52,183 nucleotides of DNA from Syntrophorhabdaceae bacterium (GCA_036504895.1 DASXUJ010000040.1:1-52183); one strand, 5' to 3'. Positions 1-11,069 are shown, counted from the first letter of the stretch. The notes: generated by a model from the letters alone, not told the origin. Made by a program: numbers and translations.

Positions 1-1
1 G

Positions 2-376
2 GCGACGACTCTTTTACAGGGCGTATACAACCTGCTCTTTAGAGCATACTTCATGATAGCGCTATCTTTTGCCTGTATTTATTTATTGATTTATTTTGAC
101 ACTAATCCGACCGGCGAAAGGCCTTTTACCATTATGCACGCTAGCAATAACCTTCTCGTTGATTTTATTTATTTTAGCGTTGTAACCATGAGTACTGTTG
201 GGTATGGAGATATACTGCCAGTGGCGGTACTGCCGAAACTTGTTAGCATCTTTCAGATCCTTCTCGGATATTTTTTCATAGGAAGCTCATTTTCATACAT
301 CTTCTTTGTTCTTACAGGCCTTCCTGGCGCCACAAATAAGGCACCTCCGACAGAGGAGCGTCCAAAACAATCATAA
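2..376 (+). CDS. Two-TM potassium channel (5'-truncated by window edge)
   Basis: The reading frame is open from base 2, so the protein begins before the window. The first ATG inside is at 53. The visible 124 residues contain a hydrophobic helix, a short pore helix and the K+ selectivity filter TVGYGD (TMSTVGYGDILP), then a second hydrophobic helix and a short polar tail. This is the Ion_trans_2 pattern of small K+ channels acting in the cytoplasmic membrane. No RCK/TrkA-N regulatory domain follows before the stop. Whether more transmembrane segments or a sensor precede it cannot be seen. The filter makes the family call secure; physiological role and partners are unknown. Confidence 0.85.
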   Translation, partial: ATTLLQGVYNLLFRAYFMIALSFACIYLLIYFDTNPTGERPFTIMHASNNLLVDFIYFSVVTMSTVGYGDILPVAVLPKLVSIFQILLGYFFIGSSFSYIFFVLTGLPGATNKAPPTEERPKQS

Positions 377-415
377 AGGAGGCACGAAATCGCTATGGCA
401 AAAGACAAGGCGGAA

Positions 416-515
416 CTAGGGGACGTTGGTTCAAAGTGAAGTTTTGGAGTGTGCATCGCGTTGATTCGAAGTTCATGGTGCCAATAATAAGTTCACTTTG
501 AACCAACGTCCCCTA
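416..515. repeat. Palindromic MITE/REP-like element, copy 1
   Basis: Perfect 25-bp inverted repeats (416-440 and 491-515), starting CTAGGGGACG and ending CGTCCCCTAG, enclose about 50 bp. The element sits just inside a short reading frame that begins at ATG 394 (MAKDKAE...) behind an AAAGGAGG ribosome site, so it seems to have interrupted a small gene. A diverged copy in the opposite orientation lies at 4698-4789. It encodes no transposase, and I see no clear target-site duplication. It resembles elements mobilised in trans by Y1-type transposases, but that is inference. Confidence 0.8.
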
Positions 516-535
516 GGCACTACCAAAAGGCATGG

Positions 536-3500
536 CTAACCTTCCTCATCCCCCTCGTCTTTCTGCGCTTCCTCTTCTATTTCGGTAATTCTCAGGCTCA
601 AGAAGTCGTGGGTTCGTTGAATTTCATCCAAATACGCATGAATATCGTCTATACCTTCCAACGATTCATCCTCGTAGGCAATAAAGAACTCCTTGTTCTC
701 CAAAAGAAATTCAGCTTTGCGTCGGGCTATATATGCGTCGATCAGTCCCTTCGATATGGCTTCACAGACTTTGCTGTTCTGGATCAAACCTATCTTATCG
801 TTGAGTTCGTCGGCGACGCTCGAAGCACGCTCTACGAGCTCCAACAACGCTGTCTCATCCTCCTCTATTAGGGTCTCAGTCAGCTCGTCTGTCTCCAAGT
901 ATGATTTGATGTTAGCTATTTCATAGAGCATCTTATATTTCCTATAAACTACGGTTAATTCTTCACGCGACATATTCTTGTAACGTTCGGTTGGCGCTCT
1001 GCCGTCAAAAGACCTTTTGATTGACATGATATCCTTTGCGAGCAGGGTCCTCTTTTTTAATTCCTGCAATTCGCTAAAACTCAACTTTAGGTACGGCGAC
1101 ATCGCTCTGCCGTCTATGGATTTAGTGATAGAAATGATTTCCTTTGTCAGTAAGAACCGGTCTTTGATATACTGTAGTTCACGCTCGCTTAGATTTGTGT
1201 AATCACATTCTTTGTCATAGCCACGAACTTCTTCGAATAGCGCATGAAGATCTGCTATCAGCTTTAGCCGAGAGAACTCTCGGCTCAATTCATAATGGTT
1301 TTGATGCAAATAGTCTTCAAGATTCAGCTTCTGCAGGTCCGCGCGCGCGCTCTTCAATTCTTGAAGCAATGAAAGCTTTTTGCTGAGTTCTCCTGGCCCC
1401 CCTAAAACACCTATATTCTTGGCCACCTCGGCAATCTGTTTTTTTGTTACTGGATCTATGTCTTTCTCAATCACATCGGACATTGCTAGGAGCGCCTCAA
1501 CCTCCTCTCTGGCTGCGCCAAATTTAAAAGTTATGAGCTTGAAGTATATTCTCAGGAGGAGACTGTATGACGGACTGGCGCTTATCAGCTGATGCTTACT
1601 CGCTATCTTCTGTACACTCGGATGATCGTAGTTGAGCCAAAACTCGCCCTCATAAGATAGACAAAGCTTGCTATGGCCTGGAATGGATATGCACGACATA
1701 TCTTTTGGCAAGAGACGACTTACTCCACGAGGAGGTACGTGCTTAGCAATATGGGGTAGTGGATGGTTGGAATCGTTGATTTCTATATGAGCAAGGTCTA
1801 CGATTTGGATGCGGCGGGGACCAAAGTAAAGCTTTAATAATTCGACAGCGGAATACTTACGGTCATTTGAGCCGTAGTAAAGATTTGCTTCAACGACGGG
1901 ATCGCCCATTTTCGAATAAATCTCTTTGAGGAGCTTCGAAAGAGTTACCCCATCGTCTTCTCTATACAGTCTCACTCCATCAAATTCATCGAAATAGTTT
2001 ACATAGCCCTTATCGCTCTGCAGATAATACAGAGTTTTATCGCGTGGCCTGACTTTAGATAATGGCATCCTCTTGTGGCCATCTTTAGCATGAACAACAA
2101 ATTCGAGGTTGTCACAAAGGCCGGTAATTGCAGCAGCATATTTGTGATCATATGCTAATCTGAAATACAATTCCGCCCTCTCAGTAAGACGATTATCCTT
2201 ACGGCCATGGATTCTCTTATTCTTAACATCCAATCTTATAGAATCAATCAGTAGTTGCTTCGCATGTTTTGTAACTTCTTCCTTAAGTTTATTGAATTTC
2301 CTATTTTGCACTATCTCAGTTCTAGATGCTGTTAAATCAATAAGCTTTGGGCGAAGCAGAATGTATCCGGAGAAGATACTCAATGGACTATCAACGAGGT
2401 TCTTACAGGACTCTGTCACCAATATTCCTTCCTGAAGGACCATAATGCCTTCGTCGTCGCTATCGGATAAACCAATATGCCCATTATAATCCGCCGTTTC
2501 AAAATCTCGGCCACACTCTTTGCGACTAAACGTCATGTTCACATCTACTGGTTGGTACGCAATTCGACAATCATCAATATCTTCCTCGGGCAAAACCTCT
2601 GCCTCTCCATAGAACAGTCTGTAGGTTGCCTTGCGGATATAGTATTTGATTGCCTTCAGCACATCAATTTTCTTTCCGGCATCATTTAATTCCAGCAAAA
2701 TCTCCGTGCCGATGTCATGCTGAGAGAGCCTACTGTATCTGAATCTCGAGGTAGCATTCTTTATGTAGGCTTCTACCGGAAGATATCCTTCCCTCGAGCT
2801 GCGTATGGTGACCGATTTCGAAATGGCAAAACAGGAGAGAAGTCCGATTCCGAACTGAGAAATCAAAGCATCCGTTCCCTGGAAAATAGATCTGATCTCT
2901 TCACTATCGTTAATGCTCTTCGCGATCACCGCGACGTACTCGCTGATATCATTGGCAGACATGCCAATCCCGCTGTCCTTGACGCTGAGATAGGCTTTTC
3001 CGTCCTGGCAATGATACCGGCTTATGTGGATATCATGACTTCCTCCGTCATCCCCCGTTTCCTTTCGCCGCCGTTTATAGGCGTCGAAACAATTTTGGAT
3101 TATCTCCCGTATTGCAATGTCATTTCTGTTGTATATTCCCTTAGTAAGAAGTTCCAGTACACCTTTGGCGTTTAGACCATTTTCAAATCGACTGTTATAG
3201 AAATCGAAATCGGTCTCTTCTATTCGTGGCTCAACTTGTTCATTCAGAAACACATTGTTCTTGCTCAATATTTTATGGCAGAGATGAAGCTCTTGTTCGA
3301 TGGATGCTACTAATTCTTCTAATTTCGCCTTTCCTTTCCGGGTTTGGAAGCGCGCTGCGAGGACTAATCTACCATCCTCCTTTGATAGACCGGCTATGCT
3401 TAAGTGTTTGCCCCAATGTTCGTCTGAAGTCGCGTCCTTTCCCTTAACCAGAGGAAAAACCGTCTCCGGCGCCCTAATAGGGGTAACGTCTAAAATATCT

Positions 3501-4063
3501 GCAATTCGCAGGCAAGCGGCCAACAACTTGCTCCGAATGGAGTGCTTCCCTATGGGCTCCGTTTCAGGTAGGGACGACAAATCTTTGAGGCAGTGACTCT
3601 CACATATCTTTCCTATGATTATTGCCTCTATCTCTGTCAGCGACAATTCGTGGCGATGATCCCGAATGTACTTCGAAGATCGAATATGGTGATCGTTCCT
3701 AACAGTCTCAATATCATCATCTGGATCAATCACATAAGCCATTCCTATATCGTGTAGCCATGCGCTGGCTACCAGGACAAATCGTTCTTCGTCGTTCAGG
3801 CCACCACTCTTATTGTCATCAAAGAGATATTCCACCAGGTTTTCCTCGACGGACAGCGAGTGTTTCCAGTCATGCAATGTAAATGCAGGAAAACGCCTTT
3901 GAATATTGCTGAGAACGGGCTCCGCGTGTGACCTGATTGTTTCGAGTATTCTTTGATATTCTTGGCTAAGTTGATCAAACAGCGATTTGCTCTTTGCTAA
4001 AGGATGATTAGGCGCCAACGTTCCCTTCCTCTGGGCGAACTGAATAGTATGGGCGCTACACAA
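536..4063 (-). CDS. HD-domain / GHKL (Hsp90-like) ATPase, large conflict-system-type protein
   Basis: A 1175-aa protein. Residues ~60-195 form an HD phosphohydrolase-like domain: HDW at 64-66, the HD pair in AWLHDIGM at 104-105, and a later Asp in RIADILD. Residues ~300-480 form a GHKL ATPase of the Hsp90/MutL type: REIIQNCFDA with E320, N324 and D327, the G1 box DSGIGM (363-368) and the G2 box QFGIGLLS (403-410). The remaining ~650 residues are charged and mostly helical, with coiled-coil-like stretches near the end. The only start with the full HD domain is TTG at 4063; no in-frame ATG or GTG lies between it and the upstream stop. HD plus Hsp90-like ATPase fusions are known in bacterial conflict or antiphage contexts, so a stress- or phage-triggered effector is plausible. 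It has no operon partner, and palindromic repeats lie on both sides. Domains are clear; function is inferred. Confidence 0.8.
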   Translation of the reverse strand: MCSAHTIQFAQRKGTLAPNHPLAKSKSLFDQLSQEYQRILETIRSHAEPVLSNIQRRFPAFTLHDWKHSLSVEENLVEYLFDDNKSGGLNDEERFVLVASAWLHDIGMAYVIDPDDDIETVRNDHHIRSSKYIRDHRHELSLTEIEAIIIGKICESHCLKDLSSLPETEPIGKHSIRSKLLAACLRIADILDVTPIRAPETVFPLVKGKDATSDEHWGKHLSIAGLSKEDGRLVLAARFQTRKGKAKLEELVASIEQELHLCHKILSKNNVFLNEQVEPRIEETDFDFYNSRFENGLNAKGVLELLTKGIYNRNDIAIREIIQNCFDAYKRRRKETGDDGGSHDIHISRYHCQDGKAYLSVKDSGIGMSANDISEYVAVIAKSINDSEEIRSIFQGTDALISQFGIGLLSCFAISKSVTIRSSREGYLPVEAYIKNATSRFRYSRLSQHDIGTEILLELNDAGKKIDVLKAIKYYIRKATYRLFYGEAEVLPEEDIDDCRIAYQPVDVNMTFSRKECGRDFETADYNGHIGLSDSDDEGIMVLQEGILVTESCKNLVDSPLSIFSGYILLRPKLIDLTASRTEIVQNRKFNKLKEEVTKHAKQLLIDSIRLDVKNKRIHGRKDNRLTERAELYFRLAYDHKYAAAITGLCDNLEFVVHAKDGHKRMPLSKVRPRDKTLYYLQSDKGYVNYFDEFDGVRLYREDDGVTLSKLLKEIYSKMGDPVVEANLYYGSNDRKYSAVELLKLYFGPRRIQIVDLAHIEINDSNHPLPHIAKHVPPRGVSRLLPKDMSCISIPGHSKLCLSYEGEFWLNYDHPSVQKIASKHQLISASPSYSLLLRIYFKLITFKFGAAREEVEALLAMSDVIEKDIDPVTKKQIAEVAKNIGVLGGPGELSKKLSLLQELKSARADLQKLNLEDYLHQNHYELSREFSRLKLIADLHALFEEVRGYDKECDYTNLSERELQYIKDRFLLTKEIISITKSIDGRAMSPYLKLSFSELQELKKRTLLAKDIMSIKRSFDGRAPTERYKNMSREELTVVYRKYKMLYEIANIKSYLETDELTETLIEEDETALLELVERASSVADELNDKIGLIQNSKVCEAISKGLIDAYIARRKAEFLLENKEFFIAYEDESLEGIDDIHAYLDEIQRTHDFLSLRITEIEEEAQKDEGDEEG

Positions 4064-4330
4064 ACGGGCTATGCGCCCCCACCAGTACAGTGAATGTATT
4101 ATTGAATAGTCAAATCATCAAATATTTCAAGTTAAATCTAGTAGTACCGTCAACCTCCTTGATCGCCCGCTCCACAAGAATGTCACCCGACCCACCGACC
4201 CCGCGTTTGCAGATGGCATATACTCCGGCCGCTCCCGCCTTGCCACATACCTATAGCAGGAAAGCGCATTACTGGCCAATCTTCTTGGTGAATTCCATTT
4301 CAAAGTGCACCACCCATATGACCGAGCGGT

Positions 4331-4689
4331 CCTTCAGTATTTCAGTAGCCCCAACTGCATGCGCCCCCCAGGTTTTCGGCAAAAGCCCCTCTTTCGATCC
4401 AGCAGGAGCACGTTCGGGGTGGGGCGTGCGTCTGAGAGATTTTTTTTAACTGCTTTAAAGGACTTGGGGAGGCCCTTTTGTTAGTCTTCACAGACGCGGC
4501 GGGTCGGACGTCCCTTTGAATAGTACCCGGCGCCAGGGAGGGTCTTCAAACTGACAGATGAGTTTGTTTGAGGAGATAAAACCCCAATAATTCCGCGAAA
4601 ACGAAACGACACCCCCCTCCCCCCCATGGTGACTCACAAGAGGCACAAGCCGGGAAAGTCGAAAAGGGGGCGTGAAACCACTTTCGTTG
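4331..4689. repeat. Composite repeat, internally deleted copy (A-B)
   Basis: Segment A (4331-4534) matches 5046-5240 and segment B (4541-4689) matches 5553-5702, both in direct orientation. B is almost identical over ~150 bp. Here A and B nearly abut, whereas in the downstream copy ~310 bp carrying an HTH gene lies between them. This copy is most simply an internal-deletion derivative. B contains a C-rich run followed by a near-CATGGTG motif in both copies. Confidence 0.75.
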
Positions 4690-4697
4690 GAAGGGTT

Positions 4698-4789
4698 GAG
4701 GGACGTTGGTTCAAAGTGAACTATTGTCGGCGCCATGAATCCCAATGCACGATAAAGTTTTCCAACAACGTCTGTTTGAACCCCCTAGC
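4698..4789. repeat. Palindromic MITE/REP-like element, diverged copy 2
   Basis: GGGACGTTGGTTCAAAGTGA is shared with 416-515, and the similarity continues inward (…GCGCCATGAA…) and at the far end (…CAACGTC…CCCCTAG). It is inverted relative to copy 1, and its ends are no longer perfectly complementary. Together the two copies bracket the HD-GHKL gene. Confidence 0.6.
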
Positions 4790-5045
4790 TCCCAGTTCTT
4801 CCCGCCCCTCGTTTATGTGTGCACGTCGTCGCATTGTTCAACGTCTTTTTGGCTGGATGAGACAAAAAAGATCGGCCGCCTTCGTCACTTTCACGAAGGC
4901 GGTGACAATCGGGCCAACAACAAAAACAGAGAAAATTGTAATTTCGACCTGCACGCATGACGTAAGGAGATGTCTTTCTAATTCAGCATGTCGGTAGCGT
5001 TCCGCGTCCTTCGATATAAGCCTAAACCATGAGCAATCGGCCCGA

Positions 5046-5702
5046 CCTTCAGTATTTCAATAGCCGTAGCTACTGGCGGCACGCAGGTTTTCGGCTGAAG
5101 TACTCTTTTGGTCCGGCAGGAGCAGGGTGAGGCGTGCGTCTGAGAGAGTTTTTTCAACTGCTTTGAAGGACTTGGGGAGGCCCTTTTGTTAGTCTTCACG
5201 AGACGCACGGGTCGGCATCCTTTGAATAGTACCCGGCGCCGATAGGAGCACTCCCATGCGGGTACGGTATGATGAAGATACGGCTGAAAGGGCATATCTC
5301 GTATGGAAGGAATGCGGGAATAACGCCAGGAAAGCGGCGCGGCGCCTCGCGGCAGAGGGGCTTGTCATACACAGGAATACGATCTCGGCATGGAGAGACC
5401 GATGCGGCTGGAAGAGCCGCGCCCTAAGAGAACAGAAAGAGGATAGGACAGTGAAAGATCTGAACAGGGATGGGCTTATCGCAGGTCTTGAAGCGAGAGA
5501 GAAAGCGATATGAGGGGTTCTTTGAAACCCTCGATAAGACGTCCGTCCATCAGGTCTTCAAACTGACAGATGAGTTTGTTTGAGGAGATAAAACCCCAAT
5601 AATTCCGCGAAAACGAAACGACACCCCCCTCCCCCCCATGGTGACTCACAAGAGGCACAAGCCGGGAAATGTCGATGGGGGGGCGTGAAACCACTTTCGT
5701 TG
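5046..5702. repeat. Composite repeat, fuller copy (A-HTH gene-B)
   Basis: Segment A (5046-5240) and segment B (5553-5702) flank a phage-type HTH reading frame. Compared with 4331-4689, this copy keeps the internal gene. The A segments are more diverged (~85% by eye) than the B segments (nearly identical), suggesting different ages or gene conversion. No transposase is visible. Confidence 0.7.
5256..5583 (+). pseudogene. Phage-type HTH (terminase-small-subunit-like) gene, frameshifted
   Basis: From ATG 5256 the frame encodes 85 aa with a helix-turn-helix of the kind in phage terminase small subunits and related DNA-binding proteins (NNARKAARRLAAEG…HRNTISAWRDRCGWKSRA). The frame stops at 5511-5513. 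In the +1 frame, coding character continues from about 5490 (RKRYEGFFETLDKTSVHQVF) to TGA at 5581-5583, which fits the usual C-terminal part of such proteins. A one-base indel near 5490-5512 would join the two. The gene lies inside the composite repeat and its end is shared with repeat segment B. It may instead be a truncated but functional small protein. Confidence 0.55.
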
Positions 5703-5840
5703 AGCAGAATGGGAATTATGAAGCGTGGCTCTTTGATAATTGAATATGGAGTTGATGGTGGATGTCTGCGGCAAATAAGATTCTTTTTTCGCCTTTGACT
5801 CTTACGCCCATCGGGCGCGAGAGTATCTAAGGAGCGACAA

Positions 5841-6048
5841 GAGCCTGCCTAGTAGGCGGGACTTGCAAAAGGATCGCGCCCGAGTTTTCGTCAGATTCAG
5901 TGGGGAGGATTGAGTGAAACCGGAGCCAAAAGTAGGCGCTTCTAAGCGGGGTAGCGGAGGCTACCTTGAGGATTTCGAGATTGAGTCACCGCCGGAGATG
6001 GCGGAAAGGCGGGGGTGAGCCTGCAAGTCCCGTTTACGGGGCAGGCTC
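5841..6048. other. 208-bp element with inverted ends; possible structured RNA or MITE
   Basis: The left end (GAGCCTGCC at 5841, then CGGGACTTGCA) is complementary to the right end (TGCAAGTCCCG at 6022, then GGCAGGCTC ending 6048). Inside are short hairpins GGTAGC-GGAG-GCTACC and CCGCC-GGAGA-TGGCGG, and two related boxes containing ACTCAAT on the minus strand. A second GAGCCTGC at 6018 gives an alternative local hairpin at the right end. It begins 8 bp beyond the tRNA CCA end. I could not match it to any riboswitch, 6S, SRP, tmRNA or RNase P consensus. It carries no ORF. Confidence 0.5.
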
Positions 6049-6056
6049 AAAAAAAA

Positions 6057-6131
6057 TGGTAGGCACGAGGGGTATTGAACCCCTGACCTCTACCGTGTCA
6101 AGGTAGCGCTCTCCCACTGAGCTACGCGCCT
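6057..6131 (-). tRNA. tRNA-Val (anticodon GAC)
   Basis: On the minus strand the sequence folds as a full cloverleaf. Acceptor AGGCGCG pairs with CGTGCCT (one G-T), the D arm contains GCTCAGTGGGAGAGC, anticodon stem CTACC/GGTAG holds the loop TTGACAC (anticodon GAC), and the T arm AGGGG-TTCAATA-CCCCT is standard. The CCA tail is genomically encoded (ACCA at 6060-6057) and is followed by eight T on the transcript side. The anticodon decodes GUC/GUU valine codons. Confidence 0.97.
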
Positions 6132-6224
6132 ACAGGAAATCAAATCTAAACCATCCCCGCTTGAGTGTCAAGAGGAATGTGGCGCCGGTGTAAGTGCTAA
6201 GTGCAAGTTCACACCCTTTATTTC

Positions 6225-6407
6225 GCCGCAGATAAAACCGGATAGGGGCGGATGAAGGCGTCTCTTTGTCCAACCGGTGACACTACCGGTTGGACACTCT
6301 CCAGCCCGGAGGGCCGAGAGTATTTGCCCGGCCAAGGTCGGCCGGGCAAATCGCGTTACTCTATCTTCATCTGTTTTCATCCGGTTTTATCCGCCCTTAT
6401 CTGCGGC
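6225..6407. repeat. 183-bp interspersed palindromic repeat, copy 1
   Basis: The ends are inverted repeats (GCCGCAGATAA… at 6225 and …TTATCTGCGGC ending 6407). Two strong internal hairpins follow: GTCCAACCGG…CCGGTTGGAC and TTTGCCCGGCC…GGCCGGGCAAA. A second copy of equal length and layout is at 23663-23844. No coding capacity. Because it lies after the clpB stop, its hairpins could also act in 3'-end formation, but there is no T-tract next to them. Confidence 0.85.
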
Positions 6408-6508
6408 TAAAAAGGATTTTTTTGATCGAGGGGAGGCGGCCCCATGGTCCGGCCGGACCGCCTCTTCCCTTACCTTATGGAAAGGAGCTTTTTCTTATCC
6501 TTACATCC

Positions 6509-9094
<2,586 letters not shown>

Positions 9095-9237
9095 CCTTCA
9101 CCTCTGGTTTAGGTCCCGCCGTCAGTCCTCGATAAAGATGTCCGGCCTTTTGCAGGCTGACACTCCTGATCATCTCAGTGGCGACTCTCCCCCTTGAGAA
9201 GAGCTGACGCCGAAAGCCTTGATTAAATCCTTTATTA

Positions 9238-9265
9238 AATATAAGCATTTTTTTGTCGAAATCAA
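9238..9265 (-). promoter_or_regulatory. Candidate promoter for clpB
   Basis: On the minus strand, TTGATT (9265-9260) is followed after 16 bp by TATATT (9243-9238), a fair sigma-70-type match. It lies ~145 bp upstream of the clpB start. It is not a clear sigma-32 promoter. Confidence 0.45.
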
Positions 9266-9325
9266 CGCTCTCTTGTGTACGAAAATAGGCACATCCGAGA
9301 TTTTCGCTTCTTTGGAAGACACCCC

Positions 9326-9355
9326 TTGACAAAGGGCATACCCGATGAAAATAAT
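9326..9355 (+). promoter_or_regulatory. Candidate promoter for the hsp20 trio
   Basis: CCCCTTGACA ends at 9331 and AATAAT lies at 9350-9355, an 18-bp spacing. The CTTGACA and the downstream CCCGAT at 9341 also partly resemble a sigma-32 arrangement (CTTGAAA ... CCCAT), which would suit heat-shock genes. The sigma factor cannot be decided from sequence alone. Confidence 0.45.
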
Positions 9356-9437
9356 GAATCTGGAGAGATTAAACAGGCCGGGGACCCCGGGAACGGTGGT
9401 CCCAATAAAGAACAATATCACATAAGGAGGAGGAGCC

Positions 9438-9884
9438 ATGTTGTGGACAGAAGGATTCGGCACATTTGGGAGTGGGCTCGACCCGTGGGCTCATCTCGAA
9501 CGCATGGAAAACGAGATGAATCGGGTCCTGTCCAGGTATTCATCACCCTCGGTCCGTGAATTCCCCGCGGTAAACGTGTGGACGGAAACGGACCAGGCAG
9601 TAGTGACCTCCGAGGTACCGGGCATTGACTCTCAAAGCCTCGATATCTCGGTCACCGGCAAAACTCTCACGCTGCGGGGTTCGCGGGACCAGGAACCGGT
9701 GACGGGGGAAGAGTCGTACCACCGGAGGGAGCGCTGGTACGGGCAATTTTCAAGGGTCGTGGAACTGCCTTTCAACGTGGAGGCGGACAAGGTGAAAGCC
9801 CAATTTAAAAAAGGCGTACTCTTCATCACCCTGCCCAGGGCGGAATCGGAAAAGCCCAGAAAAATAAGCATTCAATCCGAATAG
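9438..9884 (+). CDS. Hsp20/alpha-crystallin small heat-shock protein 1
   Basis: 148 aa with a central alpha-crystallin domain: PAVNVWTETDQAVVTSEVPG (~38-57), a SLDISVTGKTLTLRG strand pair and the C-terminal GVLFITLPRA motif, then a short tail. It is an ATP-independent holdase that binds unfolding proteins in the cytoplasm and forms oligomers. The ribosome site AAGGAGGAGG sits just ahead of ATG 9438. First of three adjacent hsp20 genes (21 bp to the next), head-to-head with clpB. The C-terminal IxI/V-type anchor is weak (KISIQS). Confidence 0.93.
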   Translation: MLWTEGFGTFGSGLDPWAHLERMENEMNRVLSRYSSPSVREFPAVNVWTETDQAVVTSEVPGIDSQSLDISVTGKTLTLRGSRDQEPVTGEESYHRRERWYGQFSRVVELPFNVEADKVKAQFKKGVLFITLPRAESEKPRKISIQSE

Positions 9885-9905
9885 AGTCGAGGGAGGTGGG
9901 ACACA

Positions 9906-10307
9906 ATGGCCGATACAGAGATTAAAAAAAAGGAATCGGATCAGCCCGAGCGGGTCGAGCGCACCCGTGCAGGCAGGATTTATAATCCGGACGTCGATAT
10001 AATCGAAAAAAAGGACAATATAGTGGTGGTCGCGGACATGGCCGGGGTCGATGAGAGTTCGGTCGATATTACCCTCGAGAAGAACGTCCTCACCATATAC
10101 GGGAAGGTCAACCCCGATCTTCCCGGGAAGATGCGGCTCGCCTACGCGGAATACGGTGTCGGGGATTACCAGAGGGTCTTCACCATATCGGGAGAGATCG
10201 ACAGGGAGAAGATTGAAGCCCGGGTAAAAGACGGCGTGTTGAAGGTCATTCTCCCGAAGTCTGAGGCGATGAAGACGAGGAAGATCGAAGTGCGGTCGGG
10301 GGACTGA
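9906..10307 (+). CDS. Hsp20/alpha-crystallin small heat-shock protein 2
   Basis: 133 aa. The N-terminal arm is short and highly charged (IKKKESDQPERVERTRAGR), unlike its two neighbours, and is followed by the alpha-crystallin core (NPDVDIIEKKDNIVVVADM, ...DITLEKNVLTIYGKV, ...GVLKVILPK). The short arm suggests smaller oligomers or a role as a co-assembling partner, which is inference. Ribosome site GGGAGGTGGG precedes ATG 9906. It follows the first hsp20 after 21 bp, so the two are probably co-transcribed. Confidence 0.92.
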   Translation: MADTEIKKKESDQPERVERTRAGRIYNPDVDIIEKKDNIVVVADMAGVDESSVDITLEKNVLTIYGKVNPDLPGKMRLAYAEYGVGDYQRVFTISGEIDREKIEARVKDGVLKVILPKSEAMKTRKIEVRSGD

Positions 10308-10379
10308 CCTGGATCAAAGAAATTGGACGCCGGGCGTGCTTCTTTGGAGCCCGGCCCGGCGCATACAGGGAGGTAAATT

Positions 10380-10883
10380 ATGGCAGCCAAAACCCTCATG
10401 CCTTCAGCCGAAAAGGCCAAGAAGGCGCTTCCGGGAAAACCCTTACAGTCCGATTATCCCTTCTTTTCTTTTTTGAGGGATATGAACAAAATGATCGATA
10501 ACCTCTTCAATGATTTCGGCATGGCGCCGGCGTCAGGAAAACCCGGGGCCTTTACTCCGTCCGTCGATGTGGTCGACACCGGCAAGGAGCTGACCGTCAC
10601 GGCGGAGCTGCCGGGAATGAGCCGGGACGATATCGACATCTCCCTCGGAAAAGACGCGATCACCATCAAAGGGGAGAAGAAAGCGGAGAGGGAGGAGAAG
10701 GGGAAAGATTTTCACCTCCTGGAGCGCTCCTACGGCTCCTTCTCAAGGTCCGTCTCATTGCCGGTCGAGGTCAGGGGAGACGAGGCAAAAGCCGTTTTCA
10801 AGAACGGGGTCCTTTCGATCACCCTTCCCAAGGCGGAGGCCGTGCTGAAGGGCACCAAAAAAATCCCTATCAGGGCGGAATGA
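10380..10883 (+). CDS. Hsp20/alpha-crystallin small heat-shock protein 3
   Basis: 167 aa, the longest of the three. An N-terminal arm of ~55 residues (…FFSFLRDMNKMIDNLFNDFG, typical of class-A bacterial Hsp20) precedes the alpha-crystallin domain (TPSVDVVDTGKELTVTAELP, DISLGKDAITIKGEK, GVLSITLPKA). The tail KKIPIRAE carries the IxI-like motif (IPI) that docks onto the crystallin groove in oligomers. Ribosome site GGGAGG is 8 bp ahead of ATG 10380. A hairpin terminator follows at 10893, closing the cluster. Confidence 0.94.
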   Translation: MAAKTLMPSAEKAKKALPGKPLQSDYPFFSFLRDMNKMIDNLFNDFGMAPASGKPGAFTPSVDVVDTGKELTVTAELPGMSRDDIDISLGKDAITIKGEKKAEREEKGKDFHLLERSYGSFSRSVSLPVEVRGDEAKAVFKNGVLSITLPKAEAVLKGTKKIPIRAE

Positions 10884-10892
10884 GCGAAAAAG

Positions 10893-10937
10893 TCGGGGCC
10901 GTCTTCACCCAAAGGCCCCGATCTCCTTTTATTCTCT
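10893..10937 (+). terminator. Rho-independent terminator after hsp20 genes
   Basis: TCGGGGCC (10893-10900) pairs perfectly with GGCCCCGA (10914-10921) around a 13-nt loop. It is followed by a pyrimidine/T-rich tract TCTCCTTTTATTCT. It lies 10 bp after the last hsp20 stop. Confidence 0.8.
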
Positions 10938-11069
10938 ATCCAAGCTTCCGATAAGCACCCGATATATGGGCTGTTTTCTTTGATCGGTAATTTATTCTGT
11001 TTTTTCCCGAAAAAAAACTTAAGTAATCTTTGGTTCGCGCGATAACTAGAACAGGAGAAAAAGGTCAGG

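Larger units (their letters stand above)
4064..5255. other. Gene-free stretch made of repeats and decayed coding fragments
   Basis: No intact gene. 4064-4330 shows nothing I recognise. On the minus strand, 4269-4405 reads as a short protein tail (…TWGAHAVGATEILKDRS… ending TAA at 4269), and the repeated segment at 4979-5130 encodes a diverged relative (…ATAIEILKVGPIAHG…). Both look like remnants of one small gene family inside the repeat. A perfect 10-bp hairpin (CCGCCTTCGT / ACGAAGGCGG) lies at 4876-4902 with no T-tract. The repeats are listed separately. Confidence 0.6.

Noticed and set aside
4090..4449. 119-aa plus-strand ORF
   Set aside because: Lies over the repeat segment and is not preserved in the second copy; low-complexity composition without a ribosome site.
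5841..6048. Cobalamin riboswitch, 6S RNA, SRP RNA or RNase P RNA
   Set aside because: None of the conserved boxes (for example the B12-box, 4.5S GGAAGCAGC loop or RNase P core) could be located on either strand.
9095..9437. CIRCE operator between clpB and hsp20
   Set aside because: No TTAGCACTC-N9-GAGTGCTAA or close variant in the spacer.
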